NCBI RefSeq assembly: GCF_015704865.1 | Contig: NZ_JADQTO010000001.1 | Span: 620,100-654,340 of the forward strand | Direction: 5' to 3' | DNA: 34,241 nucleotides | Origin: Actinoplanes aureus | Lineage (GTDB): Bacteria; Actinomycetota; Actinomycetes; Mycobacteriales; Micromonosporaceae | Part shown: piece by piece, positions 26,588 through 34,241 of the stretch | How positions within the stretch are numbered: position 1 is the stretch's first letter | How the letters are laid out: every line of letters starts with the position of its first letter | Translations under genes and position numbers: made by a program | Notes under the pieces: model-generated | What the model saw: only the letters and a program-made list of their open reading frames with translations | What the model was told of the DNA's origin: nothing | Database searches by the model: none

Positions 26588-27658
26588 CTAGCGCCGCGGC
26601 AGGCTGGGGCCCCGGTTCCACCACATCGACAGGCCCACCCCGCTGAACGCCAGCAGCACGCCCAGCAGCACGAACCAGACGGTGACCTCGACGTCCTGCT
26701 TGACCAGGCCGAACTCGCCGGGCAGGTCGTTGAGGACGTCGGTGAGCTGTTCGGCGTCCCCGGCCTTGAAGTAGCGGCCGCCGGTCAGGTCGGCGACCTG
26801 GGTGAGCGCTTCCTCGTCGATCTCCCGGGCGCCGCCCCGGCCGCCACCGAACCCGCCGCCCCAGTTGCGGCCGCCGCCGAAGGGCGAGTCGCCACTGATC
26901 TGGTCGGCGGTGCAGACCAGCTGCTGCGGTTCGGTGGTGCCGAACCCGATCGTGTAGACCCGCAGCCGCCGGGCCGCGGCCTGCTCGGCGGCGGTGACCG
27001 GGTCGACGCCGGTGGTGTTCGAGCCGTCGGTGAGCACCACGATGGTGTCCGGTTCGAAGTCGCCCTCGGTGCCCGGCGCCGCGTCCGGCAGCTCCACACC
27101 GGTCGCGGCCACGTCCGGGTTCTTCTCCGCGATCGCGTCGATCGAGGTGAGGATCGCCTGGCCGATCGCCGTACCGCGGCCGGTCTTCAGCGTGTCGATC
27201 GAGTCGAGCAGCGGGTCCTTGTCGGTGGTGGGCGCGACCAGCAGACCGGCGATGCCGGAGAAGGCGACCAGCCCGATCCGGGTCTCGCCGTCCTGCGCCT
27301 CGACGAAGTCGCGGGCCGCGTCGGCCGCGACCGCGAGCCGGTTGGGCGCGATGTCGGTGTTGCACATCGAGCCGGAGACGTCGATCGCGAGCAGGATCGT
27401 GGTGTTGTTCGACGGCACCGACATCGACGCGTGCGGGCGGGCGACCGCCCCGGCCAGCGCGAGCAGGCCGGCCAGGAAGAGGAAGACCGGGATACGCCGG
27501 CGCCAGGCGGACCGCCCCGGCAGCGCGGCCCGGATCAGCGCGACGCTGGACACCGTGACCGCGGCCCGCTTGCGACGCCGGTTCAGCCACCAGCGCGCCA
27601 CCAGCAGCAGCGGTACGACCAGCAGCGCGAGCAACGCCCACGGCCAGCTCAGCGACAT
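26588..27658 (-). CDS. VWA-domain membrane protein (BatA-like), distal gene of the MoxR cluster
   Basis: A 356-residue protein with two N-terminal helices (about 5-22 and 56-73), a von Willebrand factor A domain (about 88-300) and a C-terminal helix (about 324-345). The metal-ion-dependent adhesion site is DVSGS (93-97), with supporting TGRGTAIGQAI and VVLTDGSN motifs. A glycine-rich insert lies near residue 250 (GGGRNWGGGFGGGRGG) and is unusual for the family. Together with MoxR and DUF58 proteins, such proteins are thought to act in envelope-linked complex assembly. ATG 27658 is preceded by AAGGA and overlaps the previous stop (TGATG). Its end is three bases from the convergent dehydratase stop. 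Confidence 0.88.
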   Translation of the reverse strand: MSLSWPWALLALLVVPLLLVARWWLNRRRKRAAVTVSSVALIRAALPGRSAWRRRIPVFLFLAGLLALAGAVARPHASMSVPSNNTTILLAIDVSGSMCNTDIAPNRLAVAADAARDFVEAQDGETRIGLVAFSGIAGLLVAPTTDKDPLLDSIDTLKTGRGTAIGQAILTSIDAIAEKNPDVAATGVELPDAAPGTEGDFEPDTIVVLTDGSNTTGVDPVTAAEQAAARRLRVYTIGFGTTEPQQLVCTADQISGDSPFGGGRNWGGGFGGGRGGAREIDEEALTQVADLTGGRYFKAGDAEQLTDVLNDLPGEFGLVKQDVEVTVWFVLLGVLLAFSGVGLSMWWNRGPSLPRR

Positions 27659-28623
27659 CACACGATCCTTCCGTGCCAGCGGGTGCTCAGCAGCCCGCCG
27701 AGCGTCAGCAGCAGCAGGGCCGCGGCCGCGAACGGCCCGGTCAGCTCGATCGGCTCCGACTCGGTGGTCAGGCGCAGGTCGATCGACTTGGTGGCCGCGT
27801 TAAGCGAGTCCGCATCGCCCGCCGGCTGATAGCTGCCGCCGCTGATCTGAGCGATCGCGGTAAGCGTCTTCTCGTCCAGCGCGGTACCGAGCTGGAAGCC
27901 GTCCACCTCGACCGTTCCGCCCTGTGCGGTGCCGACCCCGACCGTCTGGATCCGCACCCCGGCGGCCGCCGCGAGCTCGGAGGCGGCCTGCACGTCCGGT
28001 CCCCCGGTCTCTTCACCGTCGGAGAAGACCACGATCGTCGCCGACGGCCAGTAACCGAGATCCTGCGTGGTCGGCGCCGTGCCCTCGGCCGGCAGCTCGA
28101 CCGGCTTGCCGGTGATGGTGCTCAGCCCGACCAGGATCGCCTGCCCGAGCGAGGTGCCGCCGCTCGGCTTGACCCGCTGGATCGCGGCCACCGCGGCCTG
28201 GTGGTCGTCGGTCGGCGCCTGGGTGAGCAGCGCTTGGCTGCCGAAGACCAGCACACCGACGTCCACCGTGTCCGGTTGCTCCTCGACGAACGCGGCCGCG
28301 GCGGCCTTCGCCGCGTCCAGCCGGCTCGGCGCCACGTCCTTGGCCGACATGCTGTTGGAGCTGTCGAACGCCAGCAGGACCGTGCCGGCGACCCGCGGCA
28401 CGGCCACCTCGGCCTGCGGGCGGGCCAGGCCGACCAGCAGGATCGGCAGGGCGGTGAGCAGCAGGGCGTACGGCAGGTGCCGCCGGATGCGGCCCTGCCG
28501 GTCGGCGAAACCCGCCGCGGCCAGGGCGGCCCGCCGGCGCCGTTGCATGGCGACGTACGCGAAGATCGCCGCTCCGGTCACCACTCCGGCGACGATGAGC
28601 AGCAGCGGGTAGAGGAAGCTCAT
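27658..28623 (-). CDS. VWA-domain membrane protein (BatB/BatA-like)
   Basis: A 321-residue VWA protein with N-terminal helices at about 4-26 and 51-67, and a C-terminal helix at about 296-313. The MIDAS is DSSNS (87-91), where Ser replaces the usual Gly (DxSxS is kept). SGGTSLGQAI and VVFSDGEET supply the remaining metal-site motifs. It is a paralogue of the next gene and translationally coupled on both sides: its ATG overlaps the DUF58 stop (ATGA) and its stop overlaps the next start. The two VWA proteins may act as a pair in one membrane complex. Confidence 0.88.
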   Translation of the reverse strand: MSFLYPLLLIVAGVVTGAAIFAYVAMQRRRRAALAAAGFADRQGRIRRHLPYALLLTALPILLVGLARPQAEVAVPRVAGTVLLAFDSSNSMSAKDVAPSRLDAAKAAAAAFVEEQPDTVDVGVLVFGSQALLTQAPTDDHQAAVAAIQRVKPSGGTSLGQAILVGLSTITGKPVELPAEGTAPTTQDLGYWPSATIVVFSDGEETGGPDVQAASELAAAAGVRIQTVGVGTAQGGTVEVDGFQLGTALDEKTLTAIAQISGGSYQPAGDADSLNAATKSIDLRLTTESEPIELTGPFAAAALLLLTLGGLLSTRWHGRIV

Positions 28624-29498
28624 CGTCCGGACCGCCTGACCATGTCGATCAGTACGGCCAGCAGGTCCTGGTCGGTGGTGACGCGGTGCGGGCGTACCCC
28701 GGCCCGGCGCATGCCCTCGGCGAGCCGGTCCTCGCGGGCGCCGACCTGGTCGGCGAGCCGGCCGCGCAGCAGCGGATCACTGGTGTCGACCAGCACGGTC
28801 TCGCCGGTCTCCGCGTCCTCCACCAGGATCAGGCCCAGATCGGGCAGTTCCAGCTCGGACGGGTCGACCACCCGGATCACCACCACCTCGTGCCGGTGGG
28901 TGAGCATGGCGAGCGCCCGGTCCCAGCCCGGATCACCGATGAAGTCGGACATCACGAAGATCAGGCTGCGCCGCCGTGTGGTGGTGGCCGCGGCGAGACG
29001 GAGCATGGCGGCCAGGTCGGTGGTCGCGCCCTTCGCCGCCGGTGCGGGCGTACGCGTCAACTCGCGCGCGATGCGCAGGATCTGATCCCGGCCGCCCCGC
29101 GGCGGGATGACCTGCTGCGAGGTGTTGTCGAACAGGACCGCCCCGACCCGGTTGCCGCCCTGCGCCACCAGCCGGGCCAGGCCGATCGCCAGTTCGGTGG
29201 CGACCGACTCCTTGCCCTGGTTGGCACCGAACTTCATCGAGGCCGACCGGTCGATCACGAACCACGCGGTCATCTCGCGGTCCTCGGTGTACTGCCGGAC
29301 GTACGGCTCGTCGAGTCGCGCGGTGACGTTCCAGTCGATGTGCCGGACGTCGTCCTCCGCGGCGTAGGTCCGCAGGTCGGTGAAGTCGATGCCGGCGCCG
29401 TGCCACACCGTGCGGTAGGCACCCTGGAGGCGCCCGTCGAGACGGCGCCCGAGCTTCCACTCCAGGCGCCGCAGCAGCCGGTCCGGCGCGGTGTTCAT
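28620..29498 (-). CDS. DUF58 domain protein
   Basis: A 292-residue DUF58 protein with a VWA-like fold. The family core IDWNVTARLDEPYVRQYTEDRE is seen at about residues 54-75, followed by FVIDRSASMKFG (a MIDAS-like DxSxS) and IFVMSDFIGD. It is soluble, with no membrane helix. It starts two bases after the MoxR stop and overlaps the first VWA gene by four. A much longer frame extends upstream, but it only shadows the MoxR gene, so ATG 29498 is used. It probably links the ATPase to the VWA proteins; the client is unknown. Confidence 0.9.
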   Translation of the reverse strand: MNTAPDRLLRRLEWKLGRRLDGRLQGAYRTVWHGAGIDFTDLRTYAAEDDVRHIDWNVTARLDEPYVRQYTEDREMTAWFVIDRSASMKFGANQGKESVATELAIGLARLVAQGGNRVGAVLFDNTSQQVIPPRGGRDQILRIARELTRTPAPAAKGATTDLAAMLRLAAATTTRRRSLIFVMSDFIGDPGWDRALAMLTHRHEVVVIRVVDPSELELPDLGLILVEDAETGETVLVDTSDPLLRGRLADQVGAREDRLAEGMRRAGVRPHRVTTDQDLLAVLIDMVRRSGR

Positions 29499-29500
29499 GG

Positions 29501-30493
29501 TCAGCGTCCCCGGCCTTTGGGCTCCGGGAACGCCGAGTTCGCCAAGATCTTGGAGAGGATCAGGTCCGGTGTGACCTCGTCGGAGAGCGCCTCGTAGGAG
29601 AGCACGAGCCGGTGCCGCAACACGTCCAGGGCGAGGTCGCTGAGGTCGTCCGGCACCACGTACTCCCGGCCCCGGATGTACGCGAGCGCCCGAGCCGCCA
29701 GCACCAGGCTGATCGACGACCGCGGGCTGGCACCGAACGTCACGTACCGCGCCAGGTCGGTGAGCCCGACCCGGGACGGCTCGCGAGTGGCGTGGGCCAG
29801 GTTCACCGCGAACTCGATGAGCGACGGGTCCACGTAGACCCGGTCCGCCTCCTGCTGGAGGGTGATCAGCGTCGCCGGGTCGATGATCCGCTGGATCACC
29901 GCGGCCGGGGCGAGCGCCCGCTCGACCACCACGAACTCCTCGGTGACGCTCGGGTAGCCGACCAGCACCTTCATCATGAACCGGTCGACCTGCGCCTCGG
30001 GCAGCGGATAGACGCCCTCGTTCTCGATCGGGTTCTGGGTGGCCATCACCAGGAACGGGTTCGGCAGCAGGTGCGTCTCCCGGCCGATGGTGACCTGCCG
30101 CTCCTGCATCGTCTCCAGCAGCGCGCTCTGCACCTTGGCCGGCGCCCGGTTGATCTCGTCGGCGAGCAGCAGGTTGGTGAAGACCGGGCCGAGCTGCACC
30201 TGGAACTCGCCGGTCGGCTGGTGGTAGATCCGGGTGCCGACGATGTCCGCGGGCACCAGGTCCGGGGTGAACTGGACCCGGTGGAAGTCGCCGCCGATCG
30301 CCTCGGCCAGACACTTCACCGCGAGGGTCTTGGCCAGGCCGGGTACGCCCTCCACCAGGACGTGGCCACGGGCCAGCAGCGCCACGATCAGCCGCTCGAG
30401 CAGGAGGTCCTGGCCGACGATGGTCTTCTTGACCTCGTACAGCACCTTCTCGATCGGTCCGGCAGTGGCCGGCGGGGCGTCGGTCCAGCTCAT
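29501..30493 (-). CDS. MoxR-family AAA+ ATPase
   Basis: A 330-residue MoxR ATPase. Walker A is GVPGLAKT (49-56), Walker B is LLLADE (108-113), sensor 1 is in VMATQNPIENEG, and the sensor-2/arginine region includes FGASPRSSISLVLAARALAYIRG. MoxR proteins act as chaperone-like ATPases, often maturing metalloenzymes or membrane complexes together with VWA proteins. AAGGACGG before ATG 30493 marks the start. It follows the protease gene by 25 bases and leads the DUF58-VWA-VWA run, so all five genes likely form one operon. Confidence 0.93.
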   Translation of the reverse strand: MSWTDAPPATAGPIEKVLYEVKKTIVGQDLLLERLIVALLARGHVLVEGVPGLAKTLAVKCLAEAIGGDFHRVQFTPDLVPADIVGTRIYHQPTGEFQVQLGPVFTNLLLADEINRAPAKVQSALLETMQERQVTIGRETHLLPNPFLVMATQNPIENEGVYPLPEAQVDRFMMKVLVGYPSVTEEFVVVERALAPAAVIQRIIDPATLITLQQEADRVYVDPSLIEFAVNLAHATREPSRVGLTDLARYVTFGASPRSSISLVLAARALAYIRGREYVVPDDLSDLALDVLRHRLVLSYEALSDEVTPDLILSKILANSAFPEPKGRGR

Positions 30494-30518
30494 GTGTCCG
30501 TCCTTGATCTGTCTAGGG

Positions 30519-31352
30519 TCACAGCGGCGGTGCCTGTCCGTCGCCCTCGCCGCCGCCCAGTGCGGCGCCGATGGGCACGGCGAAGCCGATCCCGATGAAC
30601 GTGCCGGCGTCCGTGGGGTTGGCCAGCGCCACGACGATGCCGGTCACCTGACCCCGGGTGTTGATCAGCGGTCCACCCGAGTTGCCCGGGTTGACCGCCG
30701 CGTCGAACTGGATGAGCCCCTCGATGGCGCTCTTGCCCGCCCGGTCCAGCCGCCGGTCCAGGCCGGAGACGACGCCGCTGCTGGTGCTCCAGGTCAGCCC
30801 GAGCGGGTTGCCGATCGCCACCACGTCGTCGCCGACCGCCGAGCCGCCGCCCATGATCGCGGGCACCAGCGTCTCCGGCAGCTTCTGCGGGGTGAGCGTG
30901 GCGATGTCCTGCTTCGGGTCGGCCCTCGCGATCGCGGCCGCGGACTTGGTGCCGTCCGCGTAGGTCAGCTCGATCGACTGGGCGCCCTCGACGACGTGCA
31001 GCGCGGTGATGATGGTGCCGTCCGCGTTCGCGATCACACCGGTCCCGGTGCCGGCATCGGTCTGGCCGGTCGACCGGATCAGCACCACGGACGGAGCCAG
31101 CGCCTGGTAGACCTCGGCGACGGTCAGAGGCGCGGCCGATGCGGAGGGCGCGGCCGACGGGGCGGCCGCCGACGGTGCTTCATTCTCTACCCCGAGGCGT
31201 ACGACCACGAACGCGGTGAGCGCCACGGCCCAGAGGACCGCGGTGCTGACGAGGAGCTTTCTGCGCAGGTCAGTGGCGCTCCACCGGCTCTTACGCTCCT
31301 CCGGGGCGGGTTCCGGCGGATCGGACCCCTCCGGGCGGAGCACCGTCATCAT
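30519..31352 (-). CDS. Membrane-anchored trypsin-like (S1C/HtrA-type) serine protease without PDZ
   Basis: A 277-residue protein with a short cytosolic Pro/Glu-rich tail, one membrane helix (about 33-52) and an Ala/Ser/Pro linker. The extracytoplasmic chymotrypsin-fold domain has the full triad: His119 (ITALHVVEGA), Asp149 (KQDIATL) and Ser225 (NPGNSGGPLI). No PDZ domain follows, unlike most HtrA proteases; the tail is only GIGFAVPIGAALGGGEGDGQ. It is the first gene of the MoxR-DUF58-VWA unit, 25 bases before MoxR. ATG 31352 or 31349 may start it. It could process or police the VWA membrane proteins, which is an inference from gene order. Confidence 0.9.
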   Translation of the reverse strand: MMTVLRPEGSDPPEPAPEERKSRWSATDLRRKLLVSTAVLWAVALTAFVVVRLGVENEAPSAAAPSAAPSASAAPLTVAEVYQALAPSVVLIRSTGQTDAGTGTGVIANADGTIITALHVVEGAQSIELTYADGTKSAAAIARADPKQDIATLTPQKLPETLVPAIMGGGSAVGDDVVAIGNPLGLTWSTSSGVVSGLDRRLDRAGKSAIEGLIQFDAAVNPGNSGGPLINTRGQVTGIVVALANPTDAGTFIGIGFAVPIGAALGGGEGDGQAPPL

Positions 31353-31527
31353 GGGACGACCGCCACACTCTCCATTTCTCGACCCTAGAAGCGATTCCTA
31401 GGAATTGGCCGTGAGTCCTCTGACGGTTTCCGGTACGCAAGATCCCCCATCTCAGGCGTTATCCCGCCGAAAGGTTCGTTACCTTGCGCAGTGGAACCGT
31501 TCCGGCCGGGGCAGCGTCGGACCGGCT
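31353..31527. promoter_or_regulatory. Divergent promoter region with short palindrome (31395-31404)
   Basis: The 175 bases between the protease and lipoprotein genes contain no gene. TTCCTAGGAA (31395-31404) is a perfect 10-bp palindrome. A near copy, CCTAGAA, lies nine bases to its left (31384-31390). The area is less GC-rich than its flanks and must hold both promoters. No factor can be assigned. Confidence 0.35.
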
Positions 31528-32082
31528 ATGAAGCGAATCCTTGCGGTCGCCACTCTTCTGGTGGCCGGCGCCGCCACGGGTTGCCAGAGTCCGGACACCC
31601 AGGCTTCGCCCGGTCCGGCCGTCTCGTCGGCTCCGGTCACCCGGTCCGAACCTTCGCCGTCACGGCCGCAATCACCGCTGCCGTCGCCGTCCGCCTCGCT
31701 GCCGGACTCCTTCGCCGAGGGCACCCAGCCGTCCTCGGGACCGCTGGTATTCGTGCGGGTCATCGACTGGCTCGGCGAGGCCGAGGTGTCCGAGTCCGAC
31801 GTCACGTTCCACCTGACCGAACACTGCGCCTACCTCCACGGGCCGCCCACCGAGCCGGTGCTGCTGGTCTGGCAGGAGGGTCAGGCCTGGATCGACGCGG
31901 CCACGCCGTCCACCGTGCAATTTCGTGAGCCGGTCTCCGGCAAGCTCCGGCGTCTCACCGACGGCCAGCGGGTGAACCTCGGCGGCTACCGGATCGGCGG
32001 GCAGGGCTACACCTATGACCCGGTTCCGCACGGATCCTGCCCGGCCAACGGCAACGACTTCGTGGTGCAGGAGGTCAGGTAA
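31528..32082 (+). CDS. Small secreted lipoprotein of unknown function
   Basis: A 184-residue protein with a lipoprotein signal MKRILAVATLLVAGAATGC; Cys19 would be lipidated, though the residue at -3 (Ala) is not the commonest. A Ser/Pro-rich linker (about 20-65) leads to a ~115-residue domain starting LVFVRVIDWLGEAEV, with two cysteines (EHCAYL and GSCPANG) that may pair. I do not recognise the domain. The frame is open upstream to 31405, but ATG 31528 begins the signal peptide. It lies just before the xylanase operator, yet its separate position suggests an unrelated unit. Confidence 0.75.
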   Translation: MKRILAVATLLVAGAATGCQSPDTQASPGPAVSSAPVTRSEPSPSRPQSPLPSPSASLPDSFAEGTQPSSGPLVFVRVIDWLGEAEVSESDVTFHLTEHCAYLHGPPTEPVLLVWQEGQAWIDAATPSTVQFREPVSGKLRRLTDGQRVNLGGYRIGGQGYTYDPVPHGSCPANGNDFVVQEVR

Positions 32083-32100
32083 CAGAGGGGAAACACGATG

Positions 32101-32129
32101 TTGTTATGGGAGCGCTCCCATGTAACGAT
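32101..32129 (+). promoter_or_regulatory. Xylanase promoter with CelR/CebR-type operator (32106-32121)
   Basis: ATGGGAGCGCTCCCAT (32106-32121) is a perfect 16-bp palindrome containing TGGGAGCGCTCCCA, the known binding site of the LacI-family repressors CelR (Thermobifida) and CebR (Streptomyces), which respond to cellobiose. It sits between TTGTTA (32101-32106, possible -35) and TAACGAT (32123-32129, possible -10), so a bound repressor would block RNA polymerase. The -35/-10 calls are by eye. Confidence 0.85.
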
Positions 32130-32176
32130 GACTTTCACTTCCTGTCCGCGTACCCCCTCACGCGAAGGACCAGCAG

Positions 32177-34168
32177 ATGCGCGCTCTCGCGCGGCTGGCC
32201 GTGACCACGCTGGTGGTCGCGGCCCCTCTGGCCGCAGCCACCCTATCCACGACCGCGAACGCGGCCGACGACCCCACCCCGATCACCGTGGTGACCAGCG
32301 ACTTCGAGGACGGCACGGTCCAGGGCTGGGTCGGGCGGTCGGCCGAGACCCTGGCGCACAGCACGACCGTCGCGCACGGTGGGATTGGGAGCCTTGAGGT
32401 CACCGGGCGCACCGCCGCGTGGCAGGGGCCGTCGCTGGACGTGCTCGACGTCTTCGAGAAGGGCACCGCGTACACGATCTCGGCGTGGGTGCGGATGGCG
32501 AGCGGGTCGGACGACGTCCGGCTCAGCGTGGAGCGCCGGACCGGCGGCGCGGCCGCCTACGACCAGGTGGTCGGCAACACGGCGGTGAACTCCGGTGGCT
32601 GGGTCAACCTCACCGGGCGCTACACGCTCGCGACCGACGTCGAGTTCCTGCGGATGTACGTGGAGACGTCGTCCACCACCGGCTCGTTCTACATCGACGA
32701 CGTGACCGTGAGCTACGTGCCGGCACTCCCGATCCAGACCGACATCCCGCGGGTGAAGGACGTGGTGACCGAGTTCCCGGTGGGCGCGGCGATCACCGGT
32801 GCGGAGATCGTCACCGAGCACGGTCAGCTGCTGAGCAGGCACTTCAACAGCGTGACCCCGGGCAACGCGCTGAAGTGGGACGCGACCGAGCCGAACGAGA
32901 ACACGTTCACCTACGCACAGGCGGATCCGCTCATCGCGTACGCGAAAGCCAACGGCATGGCGATCCGGGGGCACACCCTGGTGTGGCACAACCAGACGCC
33001 GTCGTGGGTGTTCACCGGCGCCGACGGGCAGCCGATGACCGCCACCGCCGAGGACAAGGAGCTGCTGCTCGGCCGCCTGGAGAACCACATCCGCAACGTG
33101 GCCGGGCACTACGGCGACGACATCGGCGTCTGGGACGTGGTGAACGAGGTCATCGACGAGAACCAGCCGGACGGGCTGCGGCGCAGCAGCTGGTACGAGG
33201 TCGCCGGGCTGGACTACATCCGCACCGCGTTCCGGGTGGCCCGGGAGGTCGTGCCGGACGCGAAGCTGTTCATCAACGACTACAACACCAACGTCCCGGC
33301 CAAGCGCGACAAGCTCTACAACCTGGTGGCACAGCTCCAGGCCGAGGGCGTGCCGATCGACGGAGTCGGCCACCAGATGCACATCAACGTGAACTGGCCG
33401 TCCGTCGCCGAGACCGAGGCGATGATCCAGAAGTTCGTCCCGCTCGGGCTGGAGCAGCAGGTCACCGAGATGGACGTCAGCATCTACACGAGCAACGGGG
33501 AGAGCTTCCCGGCGCCGCCGGCCGACCGGCTGCTCAAGCAGGCGTACGTCTACCGCGACATGTTCGCGCTGTTCCGCCGCTACGCCTCGGAGATCACCTC
33601 AGTGACGCTGTGGGGGCTGGCCGACGACAACACCTGGCTGGACACGTTCCCGGTGACCCGCAAGGACGCGCCGCTGCTCTTCGACACCCGGTTGCAGGCG
33701 AAGTCCGCGTACTGGGGTGTCGTCGATCCGTCGAAGATCAACCCGTCACAGAGCCCCAGTGTCTCGCCGTCGGTCAGCGTTTCGCCGTCGGTCAGCGTTT
33801 CGCCGTCGGTCAGCGTTTCGGCGTCGCCGAGCGGGAGTGCCGGCACCGCGGGCTGCGCGGTCACCTACCGGGTGACGGGCAACTGGCCGGGCGGCTTCCA
33901 GGGCGACGTGAAGATCGTCAACACCGGAAACGCCGCGATCGCCGGATGGTCGCTGACGTGGCAGTACACCGGCGGTCAGCGGATCGCTCAGCTCTGGAAC
34001 GGCGCACTGACCCAGGACGGCACCGCGGTCACCGTCACCAACGCCTCCTGGAACGGCACCCTCGCACCCGGCGGCTCGGCCTCGTTCGGCTTCCTCGGCA
34101 GCTGGACCGGAAGCAACCCGGCGCCGGCCGCCTTCACCCTCAACGGCACCACCTGCGCCGTTCCTTGA
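32177..34168 (+). CDS. Secreted GH10 endo-beta-1,4-xylanase with CBM4/9-type and CBM2 modules
   Basis: Cleaves xylan outside the cell. The protein is 663 residues. A Sec signal peptide (1-29, ending STTANA) is followed by a CBM4/9-like jelly roll (about 36-180: SDFEDGTVQGWVGR, GGWVNLTGRYTL, FYIDDVTV). The GH10 barrel (about 195-520) has acid/base Glu324 in WDVVNE and nucleophile Glu431 in QVTEMDVSI. A Ser/Pro/Val linker leads to a C-terminal CBM2 (560-663), with Cys560 and Cys660 and surface Trp in GNWPGG, GWSLTW and SWNGTL. The modules should bind xylan and cellulose. AAGGA seven bases before ATG 32177 fixes the start. The CelR/CebR box upstream implies repression released by cellobiose, which ties xylanase production to cellulose breakdown. 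No regulator or transporter gene is in the window. Confidence 0.95.
   Translation: MRALARLAVTTLVVAAPLAAATLSTTANAADDPTPITVVTSDFEDGTVQGWVGRSAETLAHSTTVAHGGIGSLEVTGRTAAWQGPSLDVLDVFEKGTAYTISAWVRMASGSDDVRLSVERRTGGAAAYDQVVGNTAVNSGGWVNLTGRYTLATDVEFLRMYVETSSTTGSFYIDDVTVSYVPALPIQTDIPRVKDVVTEFPVGAAITGAEIVTEHGQLLSRHFNSVTPGNALKWDATEPNENTFTYAQADPLIAYAKANGMAIRGHTLVWHNQTPSWVFTGADGQPMTATAEDKELLLGRLENHIRNVAGHYGDDIGVWDVVNEVIDENQPDGLRRSSWYEVAGLDYIRTAFRVAREVVPDAKLFINDYNTNVPAKRDKLYNLVAQLQAEGVPIDGVGHQMHINVNWPSVAETEAMIQKFVPLGLEQQVTEMDVSIYTSNGESFPAPPADRLLKQAYVYRDMFALFRRYASEITSVTLWGLADDNTWLDTFPVTRKDAPLLFDTRLQAKSAYWGVVDPSKINPSQSPSVSPSVSVSPSVSVSPSVSVSASPSGSAGTAGCAVTYRVTGNWPGGFQGDVKIVNTGNAAIAGWSLTWQYTGGQRIAQLWNGALTQDGTAVTVTNASWNGTLAPGGSASFGFLGSWTGSNPAPAAFTLNGTTCAVP
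33764..33817 (+). repeat. Three tandem 18-bp repeats in the xylanase linker
   Basis: TCGCCGTCGGTCAGCGTT occurs three times without change, encoding SPSVSV repeats between the catalytic domain and CBM2. Identical copies at the DNA level suggest recent slippage, so linker length may vary among strains. Confidence 0.85.
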
Positions 34169-34241
34169 TCGCGCCGGCCGGCCGGCGGCCGGGGGGGGCC
34201 GCCCGCCGGCCCGCGCCCCCGTTTTCCGGGAGCGCCCCGCC
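34169..34241. other. Low-complexity G/C run at window edge
   Basis: The last ~70 bases become runs of G and C after the xylanase stop. CCGGCCGGCCGGC could form a hairpin and might start a terminator, but the rest resembles the poor-quality left end, so nothing is called here. Confidence 0.5.

Noticed and set aside
28620..30314. Single long frame covering both the DUF58 and MoxR regions on the minus strand
   Set aside because: Only its last 292 codons look like protein. The first half is an out-of-frame shadow of the MoxR gene, which has intact Walker motifs in its own frame.
33764..33817. Tandem repeats considered as a CRISPR-like array
   Set aside because: The 18-bp units are directly adjacent without spacers and encode a Ser/Pro linker in frame.

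Overview
The window is very G+C-rich DNA from an actinobacterium. Extreme third-position GC, frequent GTG starts, ATGA gene overlaps, a LuxR-type large ATP-binding regulator, SigE-type and DUF6596-type ECF sigma factors, and a CelR/CebR-type operator before a secreted xylanase all point that way. A soil actinomycete of the Micromonosporaceae type (Actinoplanes-like) is my best guess from gene content, but it is inference. The two ends and a stretch near 18.75 kb are runs of G and C that look like poor-quality contig sequence.

Layout. 0-1.4 kb (minus): Sfp-type phosphopantetheinyl transferase, cut by the window edge, behind a SAM methyltransferase. 1.5-8.3 kb (plus): LuxR/LAL regulator, glycogen phosphorylase, then a coupled ECF sigma factor and single-pass membrane protein. 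8.6-13.4 kb (minus): a DUF6282 protein and a three-gene prepilin operon. The first pilin carries four Ig-like (He_PIG) domains, the second is a plain pilin, and the third carries ricin-type lectin repeats. A strong hairpin ends the operon. 13.5-15.2 kb (minus): two MEDS-domain regulators, one with a STAS domain and one with an anti-sigma kinase fold. 15.3-16.3 kb (minus): long-chain polyprenyl diphosphate synthase. 16.4-18.6 kb (plus): CoA-transferase III and glutaryl-CoA-dehydrogenase-like gene, translationally coupled.

18.6-21.6 kb: a YCII protein and a DUF6596 ECF sigma factor (minus). The sigma reading frame continues without a stop into a tyrosine-recombinase-like domain that lacks its catalytic end. 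Divergent from these is a DUF998 membrane protein, with a perfect 14-bp inverted repeat between the two units. 21.8-26.6 kb: a quinate/shikimate-type catabolic locus. A TetR regulator and a two-domain 3-dehydroshikimate dehydratase (plus) diverge from a shikimate/quinate dehydrogenase and an Nramp-fold transporter lacking the metal-binding motifs (minus), across a TetR-like operator. 26.6-31.4 kb (minus): membrane-anchored trypsin-like protease, MoxR ATPase, DUF58 protein and two VWA membrane proteins in one tightly packed unit. 31.5-34.2 kb (plus): a small lipoprotein and a secreted CBM-GH10-CBM2 xylanase behind a CelR/CebR box.

Most promising for follow-up are the adhesive-pilin operon, the sigma-recombinase fusion and the metal-motif-less Nramp transporter in the shikimate locus. 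No CRISPR array, rRNA, tRNA or complete insertion sequence was seen.
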